From Chelydra serpentina (lineage: Eukaryota > Chordata > Testudines > Chelydridae): a DNA stretch of 64,000 nucleotides. The DNA lies in assembly GCA_037349315.1 (NCBI GenBank), contig JBAIAC010000004.1, positions 40,117,001-40,181,000 on the forward strand. Reading direction: 5' to 3'. Below are positions 43,845-55,344 of the stretch, in pieces (the first letter of the stretch is position 1; each line of letters begins with the position of its first letter). A model generated the notes under the pieces. The model did not search any database. It worked only from the letters and a program-made list of their open reading frames with translations, and had not been told where the DNA came from. The translations under genes were made by a program, and so were the position numbers.

Positions 43845-46284
43845 ATGCAATCCCAGAATAGAAAGAGGGCTCCAGCATGGAGTGATCGGGAAGTTTTGGA
43901 TCTGATCGCTGTGTGAGGAGATGAATCCGTCCTATCCAAGCTCCGATCCAAAAGACGGAATGCAAAAATTTATGAGAAAATATCCCAGGCTATGACGGAG
44001 AGAGGATACAGCCGGGATGCAACACAGTGCCGCGTGAAAATCAAGGAGCTGCGGCAGACGTACCAGAAGACCAAGGAGTCCAACGGACGCTCCGGATCAC
44101 GGCCACACACTTGCCGTTTTTATGAGGCACTGCATGCTATGCTCGGTGGTGCTGCCACCACTACACCACCAGTGTCCGTGGACTCCGACGACGGGGTCTT
44201 ATCTACGGCCACGTCGTCGGAGGTTTTCGTGGATGGTGAAGATGAGGAAGGATAGGAGGAGGACGAGGCAGTCGACAGCGGTTTCAATGCTGATTTCCCC
44301 GACAGCCAGGATCTATTCATCACCCTGACTGAGCTCCCCTACGAATCCTCCCAAGGCAGCATTCCTGACCAGGAATCAGGCGAAGGATCAGCAGGTCAGT
44401 GCTTTAAACATTTATTTGGAATACAATAGGCATGGTGTATAAGCACTGTGTTTGTATTGCTTAATTGGCCTTAGGCGCTTCAGCTTTGAGTCGCTTTCCA
44501 GTGCAACTACTCGAAAAGTCTGTCAATATGTATGGGGATAGAGGAGAAATCCCCATCGGAGATCTCCGCGAAGCTCTCCTGGAGATACAGTGAGAGCTTT
44601 TGTATCAGGTTCGCAGGGAGAGCGGCCTTATTGTCTCCTCCATGGTAGGATACCTTCCCGCGCCATGCAAGCTGCAGGTACTCTGGTATCATTGCCTTGC
44701 ATAGCATGGCTGCATACGGCCCCGGGGTTTGCTGGCATTGACGCAGCATGCACTCTTTCTCTGTCTCCGTAATCCTCATCAGAGTGATATCAGTCATGGT
44801 GCCCTGGTTTGAATGAGTGGTTTCTTTAGTATAGTGAATGCTTCATTTTCCCTTTAAAGAAAGACACCCGGCGGTTTCCATCCACGCGGGGGGGGGGGGG
44901 GGGGGAGGTAGTTGGGAACCTAACCATTCGAACTTGGCGGTGCGCGGGCAGGGAGAGTTCCCGGGAGCGGCCACGCGGAGAGGGAGGGTAAAGGATTGGC
45001 GAGCCGCTGTAGATGACCGGTTTTGGCAGCAGCAGGAACTGGCCGCCGCCAGGAACTGTGCTGGAAACATGGGAGTAGAGCACTGCTGTAAAGTAATCTC
45101 TCAGCAGTACAAACTCATCAGCTTACCATGGTTTCCAGAGAGCAGATTTCCAGTGTTCTGCAAGGCTTCTGGGATCTGTACACCAGGACCCCAGACACTC
45201 AGGATAAAGACATAATATTTGACCTTGTAGTAAGTGAACATGTGATAGGTACTGTGCTTGGTCCTATTCACAGGGAAAGAGTATAGCCATTGTTCGGGGA
45301 AAAAGTATCTTTCTGAGGAATTCACTCCCTTTCTCTCATCCCACAGCTGCGAGTGTCTCCCGCCCTACCCGTGGATCACCCTCCCAGAGGCTTGCGCTGA
45401 TCAGGCGGCGCAAAAAGAGAACCCGGGACGACATGTTCTCCGAATTGATGGTCTGTTCCCGAAAGGAGGCAGCACAGCGGAGAGAGGACGTCTCAAGGTC
45501 TGAGCGAGCAGTCAGCGAACGGGAGCAAAGGGCCGAAGCTCGCGAGGACAGGTGGCGGCAGGAAGACCAGCAGGCGACTCAAACGCTGCTGGGACTAATG
45601 AGGGAGCAAACTGACACGCTCCGGCGCCTGGTAGACGTTCTCCAGGACAGGAGACAGGAGGAAAGAGCACCTCTCTATGTAATTTCCAACCGCCCTCCCC
45701 TGCCACAAAGTCCAATCCTCTACTCACCCAAAGTCAGTAGAACGAGGGGAGGCAGGGGCCGTGGAAATAATCACTCCACCCCTGCAGACTGCTCCAGTAG
45801 CAGAAGGCTCTCATTTCCAAAACTGCAGATGGGTCCTTTCCCTCCCTCCAACCGCACCCCACAACAGTTCCCTGCCCAGGTATCATCTAGAACATATGCT
45901 CCCCTTAATAAAAATGATTGTTTTGCACAGTGCTGTTCCCCTGACTTTCTTTCACAGGACGGTTTGGTTTTGGGGGAGTGGGTAAGGGGGTTTGTTATTA
46001 GCGACGTCAGGCGCCTGAACCAGGGTTCGGACAGGGGGAAAGGATCAACAGAAAGTCACTCTCACATTGCATACACTGGGCACACTTGTCATTCTGGGAG
46101 GGGGTTGTCTTGTTCTCTTAGGGGGGGCCCTGTGACTTTCCGGTGGGGGAGGGTGGCAGCGGATCTTTTGCGGCCGGGGATAGCCTGCATGACAGATCCA
46201 TGCAGCAGGGGATCTGTGGCCGCAATCCATGTCCAAGAAGTCAGAAAGGCCCCACCACACACAGTTGCGAATAGGAGGGGTTGA
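43845..46284 (+). pseudogene. Harbinger Myb/SANT-like accessory gene (two exons, two stops)
   Basis: Exon 1 (43,845-44,394) starts MQSQNRKRAPAWSDREVLDL, a Myb/SANT-like trihelix domain, and ends at a GTCAGT donor; exon 2 starts after TCCCACAG at 45,347. Phases agree (1, then 2 bases). Within exon 1 there is TGA at 43,914-43,916 (probably a former tryptophan codon) and TAG at 44,253-44,255. Exon 2 carries an arginine/glutamate-rich coiled coil and stays open to 46,284. In autonomous Harbinger elements this protein binds the transposon ends and brings the transposase into the nucleus. Here both stops would remove the coiled coil. Confidence 0.85.
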
Positions 46285-46450
46285 TGGCTCCCTTGAAACA
46301 AGCAGTCCAGCACTTCAGACTGCTCTGGGAGCAGTAATTCCCCGAGCTTGGAAGTGTGCTTTCCAACACTCCACCCGCTCCCCAACCGCGGTATGCGTCC
46401 CAGGTTAAACCCTTAACCGAGAAACCAGTAATAGAGACGGTTTAAATAAA

Positions 46451-47869
46451 CTATGTTTCCTTTATTATACTTTTAAAGCGTTGAATGAAGGGGGGTAAGG
46501 GGGTTGGTAATTGGAGAGGATAGGCAACAGAAACTGGGTAAAGAAACAGGGGCAGGTTCAGCTTCTGTTTAAACAAGCGTAACAGAAACTGGTTACCCTG
46601 CTCGCTCTGGAAGCTAGCTTTCAAAGCTTCCCGGATGCGCAGCGCGTCCCGCTGTGATCTTCTAATCGCCCTGGTGTCCGGCTGTGCGTAATCAGCAGCC
46701 AGGCGATTTGCCTCAACCTCCCATCCCGCCATAAACGTTTCCCCCTTGCTCTCACAGAGGTTGTGTAGCACACAGCATGTATCAATCACAATGGGGATAT
46801 TTGTTTGGCTGAGATCGGAGCGAGTAAGTAAGCTTCTCCAACGACCTTTCAGACGGCCAAAGGCACACTCCACCACCATTCTGCACTTGCTCAGCCGGTA
46901 GTTGAAGAGATCCTTTTCAGTGTCCAGGGCTCCTGTGTATGGCTTCATGAGCCATGGCATTAGCAGGTAGGCAGGGTCCCCAAGGATCACTATAGGCATC
47001 TCCACATCCCCAACAGTTATTTTGCGGTCCGGGAAATAAACACCCTGTTGCAGCCGTCTAAAGAGACCAGAGTTCTTGAAAACACGAGCATCATGAACCT
47101 TGCCCGGCCATCAGACATTGATGTTGGTAAAACGTCCTTTGTGGTCCACTAGTGCTTGCAGTACCATAGAAAAATAGCTCTTTCGGTTAATGTACTGGCT
47201 GCCCTGGTGCTCCGGTCCCAGGATAGGGATGTGTGTCCCATCAATAGCCCCGCCGCAGTTTGGGAATCCCATAGTGGAAAAGCCATCTATGATCACCTGC
47301 ACGTCTCCAAGGGTCACTACCTTTGAGAGCAGCAGGTCAACGATTGCATGGGCTACCTGCATCACAGCAACCCCCACGGTAGACTTGCCCACTCCAAATT
47401 GGTTCGCGACTGACCGGTAGCTGTCAGGAGTTGCAAGCTTCCACAGGGCTATGGCCACTCGCTTCGGGATAGTCAGGGCTGCTCGCATCCGGGTGTCCTG
47501 GCGCTTCAGGGCAGGGGACAGCAACTCACAAAGTTCCAGGAAAGTGCCCTTACGCATCCGAAAGTTTCGCAGCCACTGGGATTCATCCCAGACCTGCAGC
47601 ACTATGCGGTCCCACCAGTCAGTGCTTGTTTCCCTTGCCCAGAATCGCCGTTCCACAGGATCAACGTGCCCCATTGCCACCATGATTTCTACGGGCCTGG
47701 GTCCCGTGCTTTGCGAGAGGTCTGTGCCCCTCTCAGAGTTCATGTCCTCCCGGAGCTTCCGTTGCCTCCTCGCCCGATTTCTCTGCATCTGCCTCTGGAA
47801 AAGGTGTACGATAAGGCGTGAGGAGTTGACAACGGACAGAACAGCAGCGATAATCGCGGAGGGCTCCAT
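46451..47869 (-). pseudogene. Harbinger transposase, copy B (one internal stop, lost terminal stop)
   Basis: Begins MEPSAIIAAVLSVVNSSRLI, close to copy A. A TGA at 47,111-47,113 interrupts the frame after TNINV, where copy A has glycine; the same frame then continues through D (LGDPAY) and E (VECAFGRLK) of the catalytic triad. The stop used by copy A (after the ERGNE ending) has been replaced by sense codons, so the frame runs about 40 codons further. The 27-base insertion of copy A is absent, showing the ancestral spacing KLATPDSYRSVANQF. Confidence 0.92.
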
Positions 47870-48542
47870 GCTCGCTGGCCTGTGGCGTCCAAGCTGTCAA
47901 TCACCGTAAAAGGGCGCGAATTAATTGCCCGCCAGCGCTTTCACGTTGGGAGGGCGGGAGTGTGGGTCGAGTGACGACATTTACCTATAACCACCCTCGA
48001 CACATTTCTGGCCCCAGAAGGCACTTGGGGCTACACCCAGAATTCCAGTGGGCAGCGGGGACTGCGGGAACTGTGGGATAGCTACCCACAGTGCACCACT
48101 TGCAATGTCGACGCTTGCCCCGTTACTGTGGACTAACCAATTCGAATTAAGGTCCTTCATATGGATTCGCACTATCGACTTTGCAATATCGGTTTCGCAA
48201 GTTCGGTTTAAGAAAAATCGAACTAGTCTCGTAGTGTAGACATACCCTAAGTTTGGCAGAAACATGGATACAAACATCTATACCTGCGAAAAGTAGAATC
48301 TAGTATCAATTCATTTGACTTGTTTGCTTGCATACAGATGCCAGTATCTCCCACTTATGCATGCAGAAGTCAAAAGCAGGCAGACTTTGTCCCTTATACT
48401 GGAAATTGAGGTTAATATGAATAGATGAAGCAAGAGGGAACATCTGCTATGTGACAAGACACAGCAATGTACAGACCAGGAAAAGTATGAGTAGATAAAT
48501 CAAATTAAAACCTTGAATCAAATGAGCAGATGTGCTATAAAG

Positions 48543-49263
48543 CAGGGATGGGCAAACTTTTTGGCCTGAGGGCCACATTGGGGTTGCAAAATAGTATGGA
48601 GGGCCGGGTAGGGAAGGCTGTGCCCCCCCAGACAGCCTGGCCCCGCCCCCTCCCACTTCCGTCCCCTGACTGCCCCCCCTCAGAATCCCTGACCCATCTA
48701 ATCCCCCCCGCTCCTTGTCCTCTGACTACCCCTCCAGAGAGCCCCCGCCCCTAACCACACCCCCCGAGATCCCACGCCCTATCTATGCCCCCCTGCTTGT
48801 CCCCTGACCGCCCCCTCCAGAGACCCCCCCCTGCCCCGAACCACCCTGCTCCAGGACCCCACACCCTATCTAAGCCCCCCTGCTCCCTGTCCCCTGACTG
48901 CCCCGACCCCTATCCATACCCCGGGACTCCCATGCCCATCCAACCCCCCCGTTCCCTGACCGCCCCCGCAGAACCTGCGCCCCATCCAACCTCCCCCTGC
49001 TCCCTGTCCCCTGACTGCCCCCTGGGATTCCCTGCCCCTTATCCAACCCCCCAGCTCTGGCCCCGGCCCCCTTACCACACCACTCAGAGCAGCGGCTGGA
49101 GCTAGACACGCTTCTGCGCTGCCCTGCCAGAGCGCTGCCTGCGTGGCAGTGTAGTTACTGAGGGACAGCGGGGAAGGGGCCGGGGGGAGCCTCCCCGGCA
49201 AGCTCAGGGGCCGGACAGGACGGGCCCGGATGTGGCCAGCGGGCCGTAGTTTGCCCACCCCTA
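48543..49263. mobile_element. hAT non-autonomous element with perfect target duplication
   Basis: The ends are cagggatgggcaaacttttt and the complement of tagggGTGGGCAAACTACGG. The flanks are identical: CTATAAAG at 48,535-48,542 and 49,264-49,271. The interior is C-rich on the plus strand (repeated 'tgccccc', 'ccctgactgcc' motifs) and has no transposase. The perfect duplication suggests a fairly recent insertion. Confidence 0.93.
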
Positions 49264-49271
49264 CTATAAAG

Positions 49272-50245
49272 CAAGCAAGCAATGCAGATAGACAAATAGC
49301 ATAGGACAGACTGGATCAATAAGGACAATACAAGCAGCAATAGTTTTACAAAGAAACAGAAAATGTAAGTAAAACCTACTGACTTTAAGGATTAGAGGTA
49401 GTGGAACAAGGTACTGAATTGTCATAAAAGATTAAATAGGAAAAAACTTCACTAATGCAGAGTTAAGGTTGCCCGGTGGTATCTCATGCCCCTCCAAAAC
49501 TCCAAGTTCAGCAAAACTCAAACTTGTGAAAACCAAGAAATACAAAGTTGAGATACCTGCCCATGCAATCTTAACTCTGCCCACCTGGAACTGGCAGTAA
49601 CCACTGGGAATTATCTGCATGCACCCCAGCTGCGTTCGTTGTGTTAGATGTAGCTGTACTGAATGGTGGAGAAATTAGTTGGAGCAGCTTGTTGGAAGAG
49701 GTGTGATTGTGATATGAGGCAACCTAGGAGGCTGCAGTCTCTGGGGGTTTGGGAGTCTCTCTTGACCCCTGAGTGTGTGATCAAAGAGATGCAAGTGTAT
49801 TTGAGAACTCTAGTATCCTTCCTTTCAGCACTGCACTCTGCAGGTTAAGCTGGCCTGCTGCACTTTAATGTGATTGCTCATCCCAACCATAAATAAAGTG
49901 GGGAGGGTTGAGCACAAGGTTAACCACCTAGCCTCATAAAAAACCCACACTGATTATAGAAATGGAACCAAGGTATCATTCAAGTAAAAATGGCTGCTCA
50001 GCAGAGAACACTGCTGAACCCGTGTGCTGCATGAAGGCTCCTGGTGAAACCAAGTCTGTGGAAACCAGGACCCTGAAAAGTTTGATGCTGGCAGCAAGAA
50101 AACACTTCAAAGTTTGTTACTGAAATATGAGAATGATGTTTCCAATATCAAAGATCATGAAGGAGATGGACAACGTTAGACTCGAAATTCTGGGCATCAG
50201 CGAGAGCAGACTGACAGGTGCGGACAGGAAGCGCTTCAAGCAAGA
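49272..50245. other. SKA3 intron sequence, nothing recognised
   Basis: No exon or recognisable transposon. It ends where the CR1 3' microsatellite starts. Confidence 0.5.
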
Positions 50246-50334
50246 GAATCATAGAATCATAGAATCTCAGGGTTGGAAGGGACCTCAGGAGGTCATCTAG
50301 TCCAACCCCCTGCTCAAAGCAGGACCAACCCCAA

Positions 50335-50964
50335 CTAGATCATCCCCGCCAGGGCTTTGTCAAGCCTGACCTTAAAAACCTCTAAGGAAGGAGATTCCAC
50401 CACCTCCCTAGGTAACCCATTCCAGTGCTTCACCACCCTACTAGTGAAAAAGTTTTTCCTAATATCCAACCTAAACCTCCCCCTCTGCAACTTGAGACAA
50501 TTACTCCTTCTTCTGTCATCTTCTACCACTGAGAACAGTCTAGATCCATCCTCTTTGGAACCCCCTTTTAGGTAGTTGAAAGCAGCTATCAAATCCCCCC
50601 TCACTCTTCTCTTCTGCAGGCTAAACAATCCCAGTTCCCTCAGCCTCTCCTCATACATCATGTGCTCCAGCCCCCTAATCATTTTTGTTGCCCTCCGTTG
50701 GACTCTTTCCAATTTATCCACATCCTTCTTGTAGTGTGGGGCCCAAAACTGGACACAGTACTCCAAATGAGGCCTCACCAGTGCCGAATAGAGGGGAATG
50801 ATCACGTCCCTCGATCTGCTGGAAATGCCCCTACTGCCGTTAGCCTTCTTGGCAACAAGGGCACACTGTTGACTCATATTCAGCTTTTCGTCCACTGTAA
50901 CCCCTAGGTCCTTTTCTGCAGAACTGCTGCCCAGCCATTCGGTCCCTGGTCTGTAGCAGTGCAT
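50335..50964 (-). pseudogene. CR1 reverse transcriptase C-terminal part
   Basis: Contains [34 protein letters not shown] and the terminal [13 protein letters not shown], the ordinary CR1 C-terminus. It is open for 209 codons. It is separated from the RT core by the SINE insertion. Confidence 0.9.
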
Positions 50965-50985
50965 GGGATTCTTGCCTTCTTCTAT

Positions 50986-51170
50986 TATGGGGGGGAGGGA
51001 TAGCTCAGTGGTTTGAGCATTGGCCTGCTAAACCCAGGGTTGTGAGTTCAATCCTTGAGGGGGCCATTTGGGGATCTGGGGCAAAAATTGAGGATTGGTC
51101 CTGCTTTGAGCAGGGGGTTGGACTAGATGACCTACTAAGGTCCCTTCCAACCCTGATATTCTATGATTCT
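50986..51170 (+). repeat. tRNA-derived SINE inserted in the CR1
   Basis: Head with tagctcagtggtttgagcat (box A) and ggttgtgagttcaatcc (box B), body, and CR1-type tail ending attctatgattctt. The surrounding CR1 reads 'gggattctt' before and resumes 'ccgtcctaag' after, so a short 'gattctt' duplication is plausible. The SINE and host CR1 have opposite orientation. Confidence 0.94.
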
Positions 51171-52116
51171 TCCGTCCTAAGTGCAGGACTCTGCACTTGT
51201 CCTTGTTGAACCTCATCAGATTTCTTTTGGCCCAATCCTCTAATTTGTCTAGGTCCCTCTGTATCCTGTCCCTACCCTCCAGCGTATCAACCACTCCTCC
51301 CAGTTTAGTGTCATCTGCAAACTTGCTAAGGGTGCAGTCCACACCATCCTCCAGGTCGTTGATGAAGATATTGAACAAAACCGACCCCAGCACCGACCCT
51401 TGGGGCACTCCACTTGATACCGGCTGCCAACTAGACATGGAGCCATTGATCACTACCCGTTGAGCACGACCATCCAGCCAGTTTTCTATCCACCTTACTG
51501 TCCATTCATCCAGCCCATACTTCTTTAACTTGCTGGCAAGAACACTGTGGGAGATTGTATCAAAAGCTTTGCGAAAGTCAAGAAATAGCTCATCCACAGA
51601 GCCAGTTATCTCATCATAGAAGGCAATTAGGTTAGTCAGGCATGACTTGCCCTTGGTGAATCCATGCTGACTGTTCCTGATCACTTTCCCCTCCTTTAAG
51701 TGGTTCAGAATTGATTCCTTGAGGACCTGTTCCATGATTTTTCCAGGGACTGAGGTGAGACTGACTGGCCTGTAGTTCCCCGGATCTTCCTTCTTCCCTT
51801 TTTTAAAGATGGGCACTACATTAGCTTTTTTCCAGTCATCCGGGACCTCCCCCGATTGCCATGATTTGTCAAAGATAATGGCCAATGGCTCTGCAATCAC
51901 ATCGGCCAACTCCTTTAGCACCCTCGGATGCAGTGCATCCGGCCCCATGGACTTGTGTTCATCCAGCTTTTCTAAATAGTCCCGAACTACTTCTTTCTCC
52001 ACAGAGGGCTGGTCACCTCCTCCCCATACCGTGCTGCGGAGTGCAGCCGCCTGGGAGCTGACCTTGTCTGTGAAGACAGAGGCAAAAAAAGCATTGAGTA
52101 CACTAGCTTTCTCCAC
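51171..52116 (-). pseudogene. CR1 reverse transcriptase core
   Basis: Shows [60 protein letters not shown] and the catalytic [10 protein letters not shown], all in order. The frame is broken toward its 3' end by the SINE, and the remainder is found at 50,335-50,964 ([30 protein letters not shown]). Confidence 0.9.
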
Positions 52117-52867
52117 ATCCTGTCACTAGGTTCCCTCCCTCATTCAGTAAGGGGCCCACACTTTCCTTGACCTTCTTCTTGTTGCTCACATACCTGAAGA
52201 AACCCTTCTTGTTACTCCTAACATCTCCGGCTAGCTGCAACTCCAAGTGTGATTTGGCCTTCCTAATTTCACTCCTGCATGCCTGAACAATATTTTTATA
52301 CTCCTCCCTGGTCATTTGTCCAATCTTCCACTTCTTGTAAGCTGCTTTTTTGTGTTTAAAACGAGCAAGGATTTCACTGTTAAGCCAAGCTGGTCGCCTG
52401 CCATATTTACTTTTCTTTCTACACATTGGGATGGTTTGTTCCTGCAACCTCAATAAGGATTCTTTAAAATACAGCCAGCTTTCCTCGACTCCTTTCCCCC
52501 TCATGTTATTCTCCCAGGGGACCTTGCCCATCAGTTCCCTGAGGGAGTCAAAGTCTGCTTTTCTGAAGTCCAGGCTCTGTATTCTACTGCTCTCCTTTCT
52601 TCCTTGTGTCAGGATCCTGAACTCGACCATCTCATGGTCACTGCCTCCCAGGTTCCCATCCACTATTGCTTCCTCTACTATTTCTTCCCTGTTTGTGAGC
52701 AGTAGGTCAAGAAGAGTTTTTCCCCTAGTTGGTTCCTCCAGCATTTGCACCAAGAAATTGTCCCCTACACTTTCCAAAAACTTCCTGGATTGTCTGTGGA
52801 CTGCTGTATTGCTCTCCCAGCAGGTATCGGGGTGATTAAAGTCACCCATGAGAACCAGAGAAGCCAC
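52103..52867 (-). pseudogene. CR1 endonuclease, C-terminal half
   Basis: Carries [14 protein letters not shown] (catalytic region), [15 protein letters not shown] and [10 protein letters not shown], the final endonuclease motifs. Upstream catalytic residues are missing because the insertion is 5'-truncated. It overlaps the RT frame by a few bases in another phase. Confidence 0.88.
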
Positions 52868-53158
52868 ATCTCATTCATGCAGGTTAGAGTGACATCAAAC
52901 AATTAGAGGGAGTAGTGCTCATTATGGCAGATTCTACGCAAGGTAATCACTCATCATTTGGGAACATATAAACCAGTGCATCATACACTCCAGACTCCAA
53001 ACCAGATTCCTAAAAATGTCAATCATACAGTGCTATGCTCTGACAGAGGAACATGGCAATGACGATAAAGATGAGTTTTAAAATTTCCTCCAAAGAGGCT
53101 TGGCAGAATACCAAAACATGACTTACTCCTTGTGATGGGTAACTTTAATACTATAGAA

Positions 53159-53862
53159 CAGTGGTTCCCAAACTGGGGTTCATGAACCCCTGGGGGTTCG
53201 CAAAATGTTACAGGGGGTTCTTGGGAAAAAATTCCCTAATGGCGGAAAAAGCTGTCCCTAGGAACCCCGGGCAGCACGAGATCAGCAGCCCAGAGCCCCT
53301 GGACTTCCAAGAGCTAAGCAGATCAAAGCAAGCATCTCTATCACACTGAGGAGATTTAAACTTCAAGACTCCTTATAAGAAATGGAAAGGGAGGTGGATA
53401 TTTTTTGCTGTTTTTAAAATTAAATAGGCTGCTAGTATTGTTTTTAAAATTATTATTAAGAACAAGTTTAAGCTTTGTTGTAACATGTGTTGTTTGCCAG
53501 GACTGCTCAAGACCTGAATGCTTGTGTAGGAGGAACTCTTTGAGTTGGCTTCTTAAATACCTTCATGCTATTTCACATCTGATACTCCTTGATGAAACAT
53601 AGGAGCCTTGTCTTATAACAGGGTTATTCAAAGTGATACACGCTACGAAAGTGAGATCTTGGAAGAGTGTTGCTGTTTTACTGTAATGATAAATAATTAA
53701 TAATAAATAGTGTGTAATAAGCATGTCATAAAAACAAATTTTATATTTCCAAGATCACTGCTTTTATAATTTATACTCAGGTAAAGGAGAAAATCTCTGG
53801 AAATATTCATTTTTAGGAGGGGGTTCGTGAGACTTGATATTTTAGTAAAAGGAACTCAGTCT
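53159..53862 (+). repeat. hAT-like repeat, right end lost
   Basis: Begins CAGTGGTTCCCAAACTGGGG and 'ttcatgaacccctgggggtt', a familiar hAT end. The interior reaches 'ggaggggg ttcgtgagacttg' near 53,815-53,835, but the terminal inverted end is missing. Confidence 0.65.
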
Positions 53863-53867
53863 ATGTC

Positions 53868-54035
53868 TATACTATCACTTATGTCGGCAAAAGTTATGTT
53901 GCTCAGGGGTGTGAATATTCCACTCCCTTGAGCACCATAAGTTACACTAGCGTAAGAGCTAGTGTGCATAGGGCTATGTCGCCTACACAGCTTCTGCCAC
54001 TTGCAGGGTGGTTTTTTTATGCCGAAGGGAGAGCT
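53868..54035. repeat. Harbinger-like MITE fragment
   Basis: Reads 'ctatgtctatactatcactt' and 'ggtgtgaatattccactccc', then 'gctatgtcgcctacacagct'. This is the body plan of short Harbinger-type elements, with only one convincing end. Confidence 0.5.
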
Positions 54036-54559
54036 TCACCACACGTGCCGTAGCTCACAACTAAAATATGCGCTAACGAGGTTAACAAAATAAGTTTAAG
54101 CAAACTTTTCACATGTAGGTAATGCTGCATCATTATTTTCTAGAAGAGCGGTATCATATTTTTAAACAATTTGCCAGTTTCCACATCTGATAATCACAAA
54201 TTTTCCTTTTTTTAAAAATATCAAATGTTAAAAAGGCCATTCTAGGAACATACAGTACCATTCAAGATTTAACCCACAACATACAGAAATTTCAACAAAG
54301 AAAAATAGTTGCAAGACAAAAAAAGTTAAAGTTTTGAACAAGGCATGTGGCCTTCAAAGTCTATAGATCTCAGCATTCAACATTCCATCTTAATCCAAAT
54401 ATTTAGATCACATCAGAAACTAGAATCTGCATCTCCATACAAAAGAGCAGGATGGAAATACTTTGACCGCTCTTATAATGTGTTTTTCTTGCTGAGAGCA
54501 GAAAGCTAACAGCTTTCACTGAAGTACCAGATTTGAGGTGCAGCCTCTCACACACTTAC

Positions 54560-54676
54560 TTGTATCTTCTCTATTTAATGCTTGTTCAAGCTGCTCAGCC
54601 TCTTTCTCCAAAGTGACAGCTAAAGCACGCAGTTTGCTGAAGAAATTTCCAGTCACCTCCATGATGAAGAAAATCA
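54560..54676 (-). CDS. SKA3 coding exon 1 with start codon
   Basis: An acceptor (TCTCTAG) at 54,677-54,678 shows this is not the first transcribed exon. Fourteen untranslated bases precede ATG at 54,660-54,662. The protein begins [20 protein letters not shown], similar in pattern to human SKA3. The donor is GTAAGTGT. Coding part 54,560-54,662 (34 codons plus one base). Confidence 0.93.
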
Positions 54677-54861
54677 CTAGAGAAGACAAGGCAAACACCT
54701 ATCAGCAATTTAATAGTTGATATTTACATAGGCCATCTTGCATAAACTACCCAGAGCTAACTAACTACAGCATGAAGCACAGCAGTGGGGTATGAGGGGA
54801 AATTTTACTCATGAATACCACAGGAAAACCATACTCTTACAAAGTGCCATAAGTGATTTCA

Positions 54862-55075
54862 AGAGACAAGGTGGGTGAGGCAATATCTTTTATTGGACCA
54901 ATTTCTGTTGGGGAGAGAGACAAGCTTCAGGTCCTGAAGAACAGCTCTGCATAGCTTGAAAGCTTGTCTCTCTCCCCAACAGAATTTGGTCCGATAAAAA
55001 ATATTGCCTCACCCACCTTGTCTCTCTAATATCCTGGGACTGACTGACATGGCTACAAACTACACTGCATATAAG
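54862..55075. repeat. Hairpin-forming interspersed repeat
   Basis: Arms of about 65 bases (54,862-54,926 and 54,960-55,026) are nearly perfect inverse complements, around 'caaggtgggtgaggcaatat' and 'ttggggagagagacaagctt'. After the second arm comes 'gacatggctacaaactacac', the complement of the 'gtagccatgt.agtc' end also seen at 61,771. I recognise it as a common reptile repeat but cannot assign a family. Confidence 0.8.
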
Positions 55076-55344
55076 TGGCTTAAGGTCATCTCTGAAAGAT
55101 GCAACTGTATAGAACTCCATATATCCACTAAGACAGGGGGTACAAAACTGTGAGCATGTTGGAAATGGGATGCCAAAAAACTAAAAAGTGTTTCAGTTTC
55201 AAATGAACAGTTGCTGCATGGAGTGCAGTGCTCCAGAATACGCCCATGAAACAAAATGCACTCTCCTGGCCATATTCACCCATGATGGTGAGTAACATCA
55301 ACAACCATGCTGGCATAAAGTTCTACTTAGCAGTGTATTTGAGT

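Larger units (their letters stand above)
43428..48247 (-). mobile_element. PIF/Harbinger DNA transposon, copy B (complete, inverted relative to copy A)
   Basis: Flanked by TAA at 43,425-43,427 and 48,248-48,250. The left end GGCCTGGTCTACACTAGGAC and the right end, complementary to GGGTATGTCTACACTACGAG, correspond to the ends of copy A in reversed order. It is 4.8 kb and has both element genes: a Myb/SANT-like gene on the plus strand and the transposase on the minus strand. Both are damaged. It lies in the SKA3 intron between coding exons 1 and 2. Confidence 0.94.
50246..52868 (-). mobile_element. Young CR1 LINE, 5'-truncated, carrying a nested SINE
   Basis: The 3' end is at 50,246 (gaatcatagaatcatagaat). 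Long frames remain: RT C-terminal part 50,335-50,964; RT core plus N-terminal part 51,028-52,116; endonuclease C-terminal part 52,103-52,867. The first half of the endonuclease is missing, so the copy is 5'-truncated near 52,868. A SINE at 50,986-51,170 splits the RT frame. Apart from that insertion and one frame change near 52,110, the coding sequence is little damaged. Confidence 0.93.
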
